Assembly (NCBI GenBank): GCA_964649815.1 | Contig: CAZYQC010000031.1 | Span: 1 to 37,627, forward strand | Source: G013214665 sp964649815 | GTDB lineage: Bacteria > Pseudomonadota > Alphaproteobacteria > Rhodobacterales > Rhodobacteraceae | Direction of reading: 5' to 3' | DNA: 37,627 nucleotides | Shown here: positions 9,183 to 16,771 of the stretch, piece by piece | Position numbering within the stretch: the stretch's first letter is position 1 | Layout of the letters: every line of letters begins with the position of its first letter | The notes under the pieces: generated by a model | Database searches by the model: none | Told to the model about the DNA's origin: nothing | Seen by the model: only the letters and a program-made list of their open reading frames with translations | Program-made: the position numbers and the translations under genes

Positions 9183-10609
9183 CAGCCGCGCCCGATCTGG
9201 TGTTCAAACGCGCGCAAAGTGGCCGCCAAACCGTCCACGATTTCTGTCACCTGTTCACGCGTGACAATCAGCGGGGGCGTAATCATCAACCAATCTCCGT
9301 AATCACCATAGCTTGTCCGCCGGCAGTAAACCGCAAGACCGTGATCACGGGCAATCTTTTGAAAAAGGGCAGGGGCGTTGAGTTCGAGCGGCAAACGCTC
9401 TTTGGTTTCTTGATCCGCAACAAGTTCTATCGCCAAAAGCAGGCCCTTGCCACGCACATCACCGACGATGGGCGATACCGCTTTCAGCGCCGACAAAGCG
9501 GCAAACAGCTCCTCGCCCCGCTCGGCGGCATTGGTTATCAGATCGCGTTCGACCATCTCGGTCAGCACCGCATGACCGATGGCGCATGACAACGGATTAG
9601 AGAAATACGTAAAGCCGTTCATAAAGCCGCCACTGTCAGCAACTGCAGAAACGATTTTGTTCGGAGCAAGGATGGCACCCATTGGGGTGTACCCAGCCGC
9701 AATCCCCTTGGCGAGAACGACAATGTCAGGGCGCGATCCGGGCCAATGCTCGCTGGCCAAAAACATGCCCGTTCGGCCTGCGCCGCTCATCACTTCGTCA
9801 TGGATAAGCAAAACACCATAGGCGTCACAGATGCGGCGCACTTCGGTAAGGTAGATCGCCTCGGGAACCAGCGCACCGGTTGCCAAGCCGCCGATCGGCT
9901 CCATGATGAAGGCCAGCACGCTTTCGGGGCCTTCTGCTTTGATCTGCTCTTCCAAAGCCGCCGCGCAATGGCGTGCATAGCTCTCGGCAATGTGATCATC
10001 AGGAAGCCGATATGTCAGCGGTGCAGGCACTTTGGGCATGTCGCGCAAAAGTGGGCCAAAGACGTCATGCATATGGCGATCCGCTGTCAACGTGAGCGCG
10101 CCCATCGTTCCACCGTGATAGCCAGGCGAGCGCGAGATGACCTTCCACCGTTCGGACTGACCATTCGCAATGGCGTATTGCCGCGCGAGCTTTACCGCTG
10201 ACTCCACCGCTTCGCTGCCGCCAGAAACAAAGAAAGCGCGGTCAAGACCGGGTCCTGCAAGGCTGGTCAACAGATCGGCGAGTTTCTCGTTGGCTTCGCT
10301 TTCAAATTGGCCGGGAAAGGCAAAGGCCGCGCGTTCCGCCTGCTTGCGCATAGCGTCCAATACGCGGGCATTGCCGGATCCTAAATTGTTGGCAACCGGG
10401 CCGGAAGAGACATCAATATAGCGGTTCCCGTCCGTGTCCCAAAAGTAAATCCCCTCACCACGATCAACGCGGGGAAGGCGGGGCGTGCCTTGCGGTGCAA
10501 GAAAGACCTGCACCGGTTCGCCATGCGCTTTGGTGCCAAGGTGCGGGCGTTCAGAAAGGTATGAGGGGGTGTCATCCACAAGCGCGTTCCTTTGCCTAGT
10601 TCGCCTCAT
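9182..10609 (-). CDS. Class III aminotransferase, PLP dependent
   Basis: About 475 residues. Motifs are VSGGSEAVESAVKLARQYA (PLP phosphate site), SPGYHGGTMGALT, LLIHDEVMSGAGRTG with the PLP-ring aspartate, and the Schiff-base lysine in VVLAKGIAAGYTP. It belongs to the same superfamily as the gene at 5565-6911 but is a different subgroup, so it is not a recent duplicate. The start is uncertain. ATG 10609 has AGGA 9-10 nt upstream but lies inside a perfect inverted repeat. GTG 10579 has AAAGGA 8 nt upstream, which would leave the repeat in the leader; a TTG at 10618 also exists. The stop overlaps the ATG of the DMFase-like gene. Together they form a two-gene unit. Confidence 0.92.
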   Translation of the reverse strand: MRRTRQRNALVDDTPSYLSERPHLGTKAHGEPVQVFLAPQGTPRLPRVDRGEGIYFWDTDGNRYIDVSSGPVANNLGSGNARVLDAMRKQAERAAFAFPGQFESEANEKLADLLTSLAGPGLDRAFFVSGGSEAVESAVKLARQYAIANGQSERWKVISRSPGYHGGTMGALTLTADRHMHDVFGPLLRDMPKVPAPLTYRLPDDHIAESYARHCAAALEEQIKAEGPESVLAFIMEPIGGLATGALVPEAIYLTEVRRICDAYGVLLIHDEVMSGAGRTGMFLASEHWPGSRPDIVVLAKGIAAGYTPMGAILAPNKIVSAVADSGGFMNGFTYFSNPLSCAIGHAVLTEMVERDLITNAAERGEELFAALSALKAVSPIVGDVRGKGLLLAIELVADQETKERLPLELNAPALFQKIARDHGLAVYCRRTSYGDYGDWLMITPPLIVTREQVTEIVDGLAATLRAFEHQIGRG

Positions 10610-10618
10610 ACTAGGCAA
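10592..10618. promoter_or_regulatory. Perfect 9-bp inverted repeat, candidate operator
   Basis: TTGCCTAGT (10592-10600) and ACTAGGCAA (10610-10618) are exact reverse complements separated by 9 nt. The 18-nt arm-to-arm centre spacing is typical of a dimeric repressor. It straddles the possible ATG at 10609 and lies just downstream of a possible promoter. Probable operator of the aminotransferase/DMFase-like pair; the regulator is unknown. Confidence 0.6.
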
Positions 10619-10629
10619 TCCTGAGCAAT

Positions 10630-10657
10630 AGGATAGCCCCAGCCCGGTCGGGACAAA
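10630..10657 (-). promoter_or_regulatory. Possible sigma-70 type promoter
   Basis: On the minus strand TTTGTC (10652-10657) and TATCCT (10630-10635) are 16 nt apart, in the 54-nt gap between the CoA-binding protein gene and the aminotransferase. Transcription would start close to the inverted repeat at 10592-10618. Weak match, supported mainly by position. Confidence 0.3.
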
Positions 10658-10672
10658 AAGCTTAGCGCGCCC

Positions 10673-11137
10673 TTAAATCTTCAAATCCAGCCGAGGTTTC
10701 CAGAACGGTCGAAAGAGCTCGATCTTGGGGCAGCGGTTCATGACAACTTGCAAGCCCGCGTCTTCGGCAAGTTTGGCCGCTTTATCGTCATAGACGCCGA
10801 TTTGCCCCCACAGGACTTTGGCCCCGATTGCGATGGCCTTCTCGGCAAATCCATAAAGTTCTTCCTTGGGGCGAAAAACGTCGACCATATCGACCGGTTT
10901 GTCGATCTCTTCCAGCGCATTGTAAACTTTGAGCCCGCGGATTTCAGAGACGTTCGGGTTGGGGTTCACCGGTAGGATGTCGTAGCCAATTTCGCTTAGC
11001 TGGCGCAGAACACCGTAGCTGAATTTGGTCTTGTCCGCACTGGCTCCGACCATCGCAATCGTTTTGACGGATTTCAGGATGTCGGCAAGGTATTTGGGAT
11101 CGTAATCGTAGATGCGATCGATGTCGGCTTCGGGCAT
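10673..11137 (-). CDS. CoA-binding domain protein (YccU-like)
   Basis: 154 residues, single Rossmann CoA-binding domain of the kind found in succinyl-CoA ligase alpha subunits (VKTIAMVGASADKTKFSYGV, about 24-43, then ILPVNPN). No ligase or catalytic domain is attached. The biochemical function of such stand-alone proteins is poorly defined. The start is 3 nt after the ferredoxin stop, with the ribosome site inside the ferredoxin end, so it is the third gene of the methanethiol-oxidase operon. Its presence there suggests that an acyl-CoA or CoA-like ligand matters to the pathway; this is only an inference. Confidence 0.88.
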   Translation of the reverse strand: MPEADIDRIYDYDPKYLADILKSVKTIAMVGASADKTKFSYGVLRQLSEIGYDILPVNPNPNVSEIRGLKVYNALEEIDKPVDMVDVFRPKEELYGFAEKAIAIGAKVLWGQIGVYDDKAAKLAEDAGLQVVMNRCPKIELFRPFWKPRLDLKI

Positions 11138-11140
11138 TGT

Positions 11141-11506
11141 CTAACCTTCCTTCGGTGTCGCAATGTCTGGTTTAAGTTCGTGGGGCTTGAGCGGGTCCAG
11201 AAACGGGTTCCTGTAAAGCGTGGTATGGCTTTCCACACCAACGTCTAACGTGATGTCAGACGTCGCGCGCGCAACGCACAGGATCACGTAGCCATCGTTG
11301 ATCTGACGGTTGTTCAGCGCGACCTGGCGGCGTTGATCGACGGTTCCAGCTTTCAGCTTTGCCGCACAGGTAATACAGCCGCCATATTTGCAGCCATAGG
11401 GCAGGTCGACACCCTGTTCGCGCAGCGCATCCAGCAAAGGGCGTTTGGCGTCGACCTCGAACGTCGCCCCGCCTTGATTGGCGATGGTTACAACGTGGGT
11501 TGTCAT
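11141..11506 (-). CDS. 2Fe-2S ferredoxin, plant type
   Basis: 121 residues. The cluster ligands C39-x4-C44-x2-C47 and C77 are all present (YGCKYGGCITC ... ILCVAR). The ATG at 11506 overlaps the TGA of the methanethiol oxidase gene by 4 nt (ATGA), so I prefer it over the upstream in-frame ATG. It has a C-terminal tail of about 35 residues after the last cluster region. It is a one-electron carrier for an oxygenase or dehydrogenase: candidates are the P450 at 1469-2725 or an unknown partner of the SBP56-type oxidase. No dedicated ferredoxin reductase is visible. Confidence 0.92.
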   Translation of the reverse strand: MTTHVVTIANQGGATFEVDAKRPLLDALREQGVDLPYGCKYGGCITCAAKLKAGTVDQRRQVALNNRQINDGYVILCVARATSDITLDVGVESHTTLYRNPFLDPLKPHELKPDIATPKEG

Positions 11507-12858
11507 AGCCAAATGTCGCTGGTGCAATCGCCGCCTGGGTATCGGCTTTCATGGCAGCGGGACGGCCCGTTTGGCTCTTGTCCAAAGTCGACAATAAAGT
11601 CTTTGTTGATCTTCATGCCGCCGTTTTCCGGGTCGCAATCGATCATCACCATCACGCCGCCTTTTTCGCGGATTTCTGGGTAGAACTGGTTGTCCCACGT
11701 CGAAAAGAGAGAGGTCGTCACATACAGCCGCCGTCCATCCAGCGACAGCTGGAACATCTGTGGGCCGCCTGCAACCTCTACCCCGTTGACCACCGGCGCT
11801 TTGCCCAACAGCCCACCCAAAAAGACCTGGCCAGTCAGTTTAGGATTGTGCGGGTCCGAAATGTCATACTGGCGCATGTCGCCGTGCAGCCAGTTGTTTA
11901 GGTACAGGTACTTATCGTCCATCGAGATCAAGATCGCCGACATCACGCCCGGCAATGGGATCGGCCAGTCAGGATGCATCTCGTTTTCGACATCGATGAT
12001 CTTTTCCCAAACCCATGTGTCGTCGTCGGTCTTCCACCAATGGATCACATTGGTCGAGAGCGCGGCGCCGCAAAAGCCGTGGGTGCTGTCCGGGTTATGA
12101 TGGAACTTGACCTCAAGCGGGAGCAAACCGTCCTCGCCAAGATAAAAACTCTCGACTGGTTCGCGCTTTTCGAAGTCCCAAAAGTGAAGCTCGCGACCGT
12201 ATTTCAGGTGCCCGACTTCTTCCAAGTCGAAACCAGGCATGAAGGTGTTTGGCGCGGCCCATTCCGAACTGACCATCACGTTGTGTCTGGGTTGGTACCA
12301 AAAATCGTAGCCAAACTTGATGTCGCCCATCGAGTTTTCCCAACGGCCAACGATATTGAAGTCTTTATCGAGATGCAGATAGCCACCGGGTGCTTCGCCC
12401 TTTGCGTCGCCCAAGAAGGAAATGATGATCTCTGATCCCAGGCAATGCACCGTGTGCGGACCCGACAGGTCAGCTTTGGCTTTGATCTCGGCGCCATCGA
12501 TGACCTTGTGCAACCTTGGTGCGCGGGGGTCCGTGGCCGTGTCGACAATATGCAGCTTGTTAGAGCGTACGCCGGGCAGGATCAGGTATTTACGCGACAT
12601 CGAGGCGTCGTCGTGACAAGAGGAACAGGCGTTCCAGCCCATATGATGCAACTCGTCCCCGATCCCGGGCATCTCTAGCCGGTGGATCACTTGGGAATAG
12701 GTTGGGCTGTCAGGGTCAACATCGACGGTGGCAAGGTAGTCCGGCTTTTGGATGCCGGTCCCTGTGTAGATGGCAATCGTGTACAACAGCTTTTCGCGCG
12801 GGGCTTGGATAGCCTCCTGCGGGCTCGCATAGCCTGGTCCACAGCACGATCCATCCAT
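11503..12858 (-). CDS. mtoX: Methanethiol oxidase / selenium-binding protein (SBP56, SELENBP1 family)
   Basis: 451 residues with extended similarity to the SBP56 family, including WNACSSC (about 75-81), GYDFWYQPRHNVM, NWLHGDMRQYDISDP, GGPQMFQLSLDGRRLYVTTS and the conserved C-terminus YPGGDCTSDIWL. Bacterial and human members oxidise methanethiol with O2 to H2S, formaldehyde and H2O2; bacterial MtoX is reported as a copper enzyme. No signal peptide is visible: the N-terminus is short, Cys-rich (SCCGPGY) and resembles the cytosolic eukaryotic form rather than an exported one. The start at 12858 has GGGAGGG about 7 nt upstream. First gene of an operon with ferredoxin and CoA-binding protein; divergent from an IclR gene. 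Methanethiol arises from DMSP or methionine breakdown in marine bacteria, which fits the presumed lineage. Confidence 0.92.
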   Translation of the reverse strand: MDGSCCGPGYASPQEAIQAPREKLLYTIAIYTGTGIQKPDYLATVDVDPDSPTYSQVIHRLEMPGIGDELHHMGWNACSSCHDDASMSRKYLILPGVRSNKLHIVDTATDPRAPRLHKVIDGAEIKAKADLSGPHTVHCLGSEIIISFLGDAKGEAPGGYLHLDKDFNIVGRWENSMGDIKFGYDFWYQPRHNVMVSSEWAAPNTFMPGFDLEEVGHLKYGRELHFWDFEKREPVESFYLGEDGLLPLEVKFHHNPDSTHGFCGAALSTNVIHWWKTDDDTWVWEKIIDVENEMHPDWPIPLPGVMSAILISMDDKYLYLNNWLHGDMRQYDISDPHNPKLTGQVFLGGLLGKAPVVNGVEVAGGPQMFQLSLDGRRLYVTTSLFSTWDNQFYPEIREKGGVMVMIDCDPENGGMKINKDFIVDFGQEPNGPSRCHESRYPGGDCTSDIWL

Positions 12859-12873
12859 TGCATTTGCCCTCCC

Positions 12874-12887
12874 TTGATTCCGATCAA
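12874..12887. promoter_or_regulatory. FNR/FnrL-type binding site (perfect consensus)
   Basis: TTGAT-tccg-ATCAA matches the Fnr consensus TTGAT-N4-ATCAA at all ten specified positions. It lies in the 71-nt region between mtoX (minus) and iclR (plus), 16-29 nt from the mtoX ATG, where it overlaps the likely mtoX transcription start. That placement suggests oxygen-dependent repression of mtoX when Fnr-type protein is active. An effect on iclR cannot be excluded. Confidence 0.6.
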
Positions 12888-12890
12888 GTT

Positions 12891-12922
12891 ATCATATATC
12901 GAAAAAACGATTATCGTATAGT
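12891..12922. promoter_or_regulatory. Divergent mtoX/iclR promoter with IclR-operator-like palindromes
   Basis: An AT-rich stretch in an otherwise GC-rich region. A -10 match for mtoX is TATGAT (minus strand, 12891-12896), and one for iclR is TATAGT (plus strand, 12917-12922), which would give a very short iclR leader. Between them lie ATCG (12898-12901), CGAT (12908-12911) and the palindrome ACGAT-t-ATCGT (12907-12917). These are good candidates for the binding site of the divergent IclR protein. Confidence 0.45.
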
Positions 12923-12929
12923 GAGAAAA

Positions 12930-13685
12930 ATGCATCTTGAACGTCTAGCGCTGATTTTAGAGGTCGTCGGGCAAAAAGGGCGCGCGTCGGTTGCGGATAT
13001 CTGTGCGCATTCAGACTTGCCCAAGCCAACGGCCTATCGGTTGGTGCAAGACTTGGTCGCGTCGGGATTTCTTGAAACGCCGGTGCGGGGTGAATTCTCT
13101 TTGGGCGCAAGGTTGAAGCGGATCACGCGAACCGATCATTCGGACACCGCTCTGTTAGAGGTGGTCGCGCCGGTTTTGGCGGCAGCCGCCGCAGATCACG
13201 GGGCCGCCTTTTTCTTTTCCCGCCTGCGGGGTCATTGGGTCGAAATCATTCACGTTGCGACGCCACAAACGGGCGTGTCTTATTTGCATCCTGGTGTTGG
13301 ACGGCGGCCTTTGCACGCCTGTTCTTGCGCCAAGGCCATTTTGGCGGTCTCTCCTGCGTTGCGTGCCGACGAGGCGCTGGGCGGGCAATTGCGTCGCTAC
13401 ACCGAAAGTACAATTACAGATCACGCGGATTTGGCTCAAGAGCTCGAAAGCATACGCGTGAAAGGCTATGCCGAATGCGTCGAAGAGTTGGAGCGTGGCA
13501 TCTGCTCGGTCGCGACGACCTTGTCGAAATCTGGAATGGGCGCGACGCTTTCAATCGGGGCAACCGCCTCTTTGCGTGTGCTGCCGGCTGAAAAGCGCCG
13601 GCAGCTTGGCGTCGCGTTGTTGGACATGGCGGCGCAGTTGTCACAGGCATTGCTGTTGGAACCAGGTCGCCAAGAGGCGTCATAA
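12930..13685 (+). CDS. IclR family transcriptional regulator
   Basis: 251 residues from ATG 12930. The N-terminal winged helix (ADICAHSDLPKPTAYRLVQDL, split by one turn, about 20-45) is followed by the IclR effector domain, which contains GRRPLHACSCAKAIL. Earlier in-frame starts exist (GTG 12921), but they run into the promoter; no strong ribosome site decides. Divergent orientation from mtoX and shared palindromes suggest that it controls the methanethiol-oxidase operon and itself. It converges on cydB, with 83 nt between them and no clear terminator. A regulator of the cyd genes is less likely because they have their own regulator at 16208-16771. Confidence 0.9.
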   Translation: MHLERLALILEVVGQKGRASVADICAHSDLPKPTAYRLVQDLVASGFLETPVRGEFSLGARLKRITRTDHSDTALLEVVAPVLAAAAADHGAAFFFSRLRGHWVEIIHVATPQTGVSYLHPGVGRRPLHACSCAKAILAVSPALRADEALGGQLRRYTESTITDHADLAQELESIRVKGYAECVEELERGICSVATTLSKSGMGATLSIGATASLRVLPAEKRRQLGVALLDMAAQLSQALLLEPGRQEAS

Positions 13686-13768
13686 CCTTGGTTCGGCCTG
13701 GGTGTTGCGGGCAAGAATCCCAGCGCCGCGCCGGTTCAACAGATGACAGGTCTTTTGAGCAAAGCGCG

Positions 13769-14779
13769 TTATTCGTATCGAAGTTCGGTCGCTTTCCCAC
13801 GGAAGATAAAATAGGCGAGGATTGTGTACCCGATGATGACCGGCACAACGAAACATGCTCCGACCAAGATGATAAAGAGGCTTTCAGGCGCGGCAGCCGC
13901 TTCGTAAATGGTCAGTTGTTCAGGCACGACATAGGGATAAAAGCTGTAGGCCATGCCCAGATAGGCCAGCGCAAAGAGCCCCGTAGAAACCGCAAAAGGC
14001 AGCCAATTCAGCCGATCACCGGCAAAGGGCATTTTTCTGAGCATCACAAAAAGCCAGAAGATTAGGACGGCCGAGATGATCGGAAGCGGCGACAGATACA
14101 GAACTTCGGGAAAGCTGAACCATTTCTCGAAGATCCGAGGCGATACAAAAGGTGTCGCGAGAGAGACAGCACCCACGCCCAGGATCACCCCCCACAGACC
14201 GCCTTTGGCCCATTCAATTGCCTTGATCTGCAGCCTGTCTTCGCTTTTGTGGACAAGCCAAACCGCTCCGATAAAGCTGTAGCCAACCGCCAGAAAGATG
14301 GCCGTCAAGGTCGCGAATGCATAGGTGGCGGTGGTCTGTTCGAGACCCATAATGTAAAGGCCCAGCATAAAGCCTTGGGCAAGCGCGGTCATCATTGATC
14401 CCGCAAAGAACGCGCCATTCCAAAGATTGCGGTACTGATCGCGGGCCTTTGCACGAAATTCAAACGCCACCCCACGCAAAATCAGGCCCACAAGCATCAC
14501 AAAAACCGGCAAGTAGAGGGACGACAAGATCACCCCATGCGCTGTCGGAAAGGCGACCAACAGCAGACCCACAGCCAGAACAAGCCATGTTTCATTCGCG
14601 TCCCAAAACGGACCGATGGAGCCAATCATTCTTTCCTTTTCGGCGTCTGAGGCGAGCGGAAACAAAATGCCGACGCCCAGGTCAAATCCATCCAGAACCA
14701 CGTAGATCAGAATGGACAAACCCATGAGCGAGGCAAACGCCCAAGGAAGCCAATCGGCTGGGTTAGAGAAATCAGGCAT
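13769..14779 (-). CDS. cydB: Cytochrome bd ubiquinol oxidase subunit II
   Basis: 336 residues with nine or so hydrophobic segments. The N-terminus contains the conserved YVVLDGFDLGVGIL and GPFWDANETWLVLAVG motifs of CydB. The length matches the short cyanide-insensitive oxidase (CioB) branch rather than the longer E. coli CydB. It forms the heterodimer with CydA in the inner membrane, reducing O2 to water with quinol electrons and no proton pumping. It starts 8 nt after the cydA stop. No small CydX-like reading frame is obvious after the stop. Confidence 0.97.
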   Translation of the reverse strand: MPDFSNPADWLPWAFASLMGLSILIYVVLDGFDLGVGILFPLASDAEKERMIGSIGPFWDANETWLVLAVGLLLVAFPTAHGVILSSLYLPVFVMLVGLILRGVAFEFRAKARDQYRNLWNGAFFAGSMMTALAQGFMLGLYIMGLEQTTATYAFATLTAIFLAVGYSFIGAVWLVHKSEDRLQIKAIEWAKGGLWGVILGVGAVSLATPFVSPRIFEKWFSFPEVLYLSPLPIISAVLIFWLFVMLRKMPFAGDRLNWLPFAVSTGLFALAYLGMAYSFYPYVVPEQLTIYEAAAAPESLFIILVGACFVVPVIIGYTILAYFIFRGKATELRYE

Positions 14780-14787
14780 CTGACGTG

Positions 14788-16206
14788 TTACTCCGCCGGT
14801 GTTGCGATGGCTTGAGGGGCGCGGGCGGGGGTGCTGCCTCCGCCGCGTGCCGCCTTGCTGGAGAGGTAGACGATGACACCGACGTAGGCGACCAGCAGAC
14901 CCGCGTAGATCGCGAGATACGTAATCAGCGTCCCCAGAACCATCGGCGCAGGAACGTCAGCGACGGCCATCTCGGTTGTCATAACGCCTTGGACGAGCCA
15001 GGGCTGGCGACCAATCTCTGTCGTATACCAGCCCGCCAATGTGGCGACCCAACCCGAAAAGGCCATCGGCACCAAGGCCCAAAGCACCACTTTGGGCAGG
15101 CCCTCAACCGCCAGTTTGTGACCAGCGACGCGGCCCTGGTGCAGATCGCGTCTGCGGAACATGAGCCAAAGCGACACCCAGCTTAGCACCAGCATTGCCA
15201 CGCCCGTGCCAACCATAACGCGGAACGACCAAAAGACTGGTGCGACGGGTGGATGCAGGACGGTTCCGTCCTCGGCGACAAAGTCATTCAAGCCCTTTAG
15301 CTCTCCGTCCCATTCGTGGGTCAAAATAAAGGATGCGAGGCCCGGGATCTCGATGGCGGCGTGGTTTGTCCGGGCTTCTTCGTCGGGAATGCCAAAGAGG
15401 ACGAGCGGCGCGCCTTTTTGCGTCTCCCACAAACCTTCCATCGCTGCGACTTTGGCGGGTTGATATTCTTTTGTGTTGAGGCCGTGCAGGTCTCCCATGA
15501 AGATCTGCACCGGAATGAGAAAGGCGCCCATAACCACACCGGTTTTCAACATCGTGCGCACGCCGCGCGAACGATCGCCAATCAACCAGCGGAACGCAGA
15601 GACGCCAGCAAGCAGGAATGCAACTGTCAGAAAGCTCGCCAACATCATGTGGGCAAATCGGTAGGGCATCGAAGGATTAAAAATAATCTCCCACCAATCC
15701 GTCGCAAAAGCCACCCCGTCGCGCATCTCGAACCCTTGGGGCGTATGCATCCAACTGTTCAACACTATGATCCAGAACGCCGACATCGTTGTGCCAAAAG
15801 CAACCAACCCGGTCGCCAGCATGTGCAGCCAGCCGGGCACACGCGAAAAGCCAAAGAGCATAATACCGATGAAAACTGCTTCGAGGAAAAAGGCCGTCAG
15901 CACTTCGTAGGCCAAAAGCGGTCCTGCAATATTGCCGACGATTTCCATAAAGCCAGGCCAGTTCGTGCCAAATTGGAAGGACATGGTAATGCCCGAGACG
16001 ACGCCCATCGCAAAGCTAAGGGCGAAGATCTTTACCCAAAATCGATAGGCTTCCATCCATTTTTCGTCACCGGTTTGGGTGAAGCGAACCCGGAAAAAGA
16101 AGAGAACCCAGCCCAACGCGATGGTGATGGTTGGGAACAGGATGTGAAACGAGATATTGGCCGCAAATTGGATGCGGCTGAGGATCAGTGTATCAAGTGC
16201 TTCCAT
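14788..16206 (-). CDS. cydA: Cytochrome bd ubiquinol oxidase subunit I
   Basis: 472 residues. Heme-related residues are visible: H21 (ISFHILF), H186 (FAHMML), E101 and E109 in the GPLLAYEVLTAFFLEAVF stretch, and the conserved GRQPW near the end. The periplasmic Q-loop is short, as in the CioA/cyanide-insensitive branch. bd oxidases have high O2 affinity and resist sulfide, cyanide and NO, which inhibit heme-copper oxidases. That may matter here because the neighbouring methanethiol oxidase makes H2S. The ATG lies one base after the TGA of the regulator gene, so regulator and oxidase form one transcript. Confidence 0.97.
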   Translation of the reverse strand: MEALDTLILSRIQFAANISFHILFPTITIALGWVLFFFRVRFTQTGDEKWMEAYRFWVKIFALSFAMGVVSGITMSFQFGTNWPGFMEIVGNIAGPLLAYEVLTAFFLEAVFIGIMLFGFSRVPGWLHMLATGLVAFGTTMSAFWIIVLNSWMHTPQGFEMRDGVAFATDWWEIIFNPSMPYRFAHMMLASFLTVAFLLAGVSAFRWLIGDRSRGVRTMLKTGVVMGAFLIPVQIFMGDLHGLNTKEYQPAKVAAMEGLWETQKGAPLVLFGIPDEEARTNHAAIEIPGLASFILTHEWDGELKGLNDFVAEDGTVLHPPVAPVFWSFRVMVGTGVAMLVLSWVSLWLMFRRRDLHQGRVAGHKLAVEGLPKVVLWALVPMAFSGWVATLAGWYTTEIGRQPWLVQGVMTTEMAVADVPAPMVLGTLITYLAIYAGLLVAYVGVIVYLSSKAARGGGSTPARAPQAIATPAE

Positions 16207-16207
16207 G

Positions 16208-16771
16208 TCAGTTGCCCTGTTGGGGTTTCTTGGTAAGTGACGGGAACGCGGCGCCTGCTTTGTCGATGAGGCCCGCGATCTTGCCGCCGAAGGTCATCAG
16301 TTTGACCAGACGTTCCGTTTCGAGTTTTTCCATCTCGTCGTAAAAACCGGTCATCATCTCGATCAGCTCGCGCAATTCCGAGATCCGCGCCTCGGCATAG
16401 TCTTCTCCCGCCGGACCTTGCATTTCGAGCTGCCGCAGTTTGGTCAGCGTCGGGTCGATCTCGCGTTTCTTTCGTTCTTCGACCAGCGTGCGCACAATCT
16501 CCCAAAGGTCGTCTGGCGTGGTGAAATAATCGCGGCGGTCACCGGCGATATGGCGAAGACGCACCAGGTTCCAAGATTGCAGTTCCTTGAGGCCCATCGA
16601 AGTGTTCGAACGCGAGATGCCCAAGGCTTCGGTAATCGTCTCGGCGTTCAATGGCTGAGGCGACAGGAACAAAAGCGCATAGATTTGCCCAACGGTGCGG
16701 TTGATGCCCCACCTGCTGCCCATTTCTCCGAAATGCAGGACGAACTCCTGCTGAAGGGGGGTCAATGCCAT
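16208..16771 (-). CDS. GbsR/MarR-like transcriptional regulator
   Basis: 187 residues. The winged helix-turn-helix of the GbsR type sits near 25-85 (GQIYALLFLSPQPLNAETI, then LGISRSNTSMGLKELQSW), followed by a wing (RHIAGDRRDYF) and a C-terminal helical region with acidic and basic heptads. It is the first gene of the unit with cydAB, one base apart, so it probably regulates that operon. A perfect inverted repeat 24-41 nt upstream of its ATG is a candidate autoregulatory site. GbsR-like proteins in other bacteria sense small molecules such as choline; here the signal is unknown. Confidence 0.9.
   Translation of the reverse strand: MALTPLQQEFVLHFGEMGSRWGINRTVGQIYALLFLSPQPLNAETITEALGISRSNTSMGLKELQSWNLVRLRHIAGDRRDYFTTPDDLWEIVRTLVEERKKREIDPTLTKLRQLEMQGPAGEDYAEARISELRELIEMMTGFYDEMEKLETERLVKLMTFGGKIAGLIDKAGAAFPSLTKKPQQGN

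Noticed and set aside
9182..10609. Idea that the two class III aminotransferases are a duplicated pair
   Set aside because: Their motifs differ throughout (for example ATAKAITNGYFPFG versus VVLAKGIAAGYTP), so they belong to different subgroups.
13686..13768. Possible bidirectional terminator between iclR and cydB (CTGGG ... CCCAG)
   Set aside because: Only 5 bp of stem with a 16-nt loop and no T tract.
15316..16236. 306-codon open frame on the plus strand
   Set aside because: Antisense to cydA; composition (charged, His/Lys/Glu-rich, no motifs) is typical of a shadow frame.
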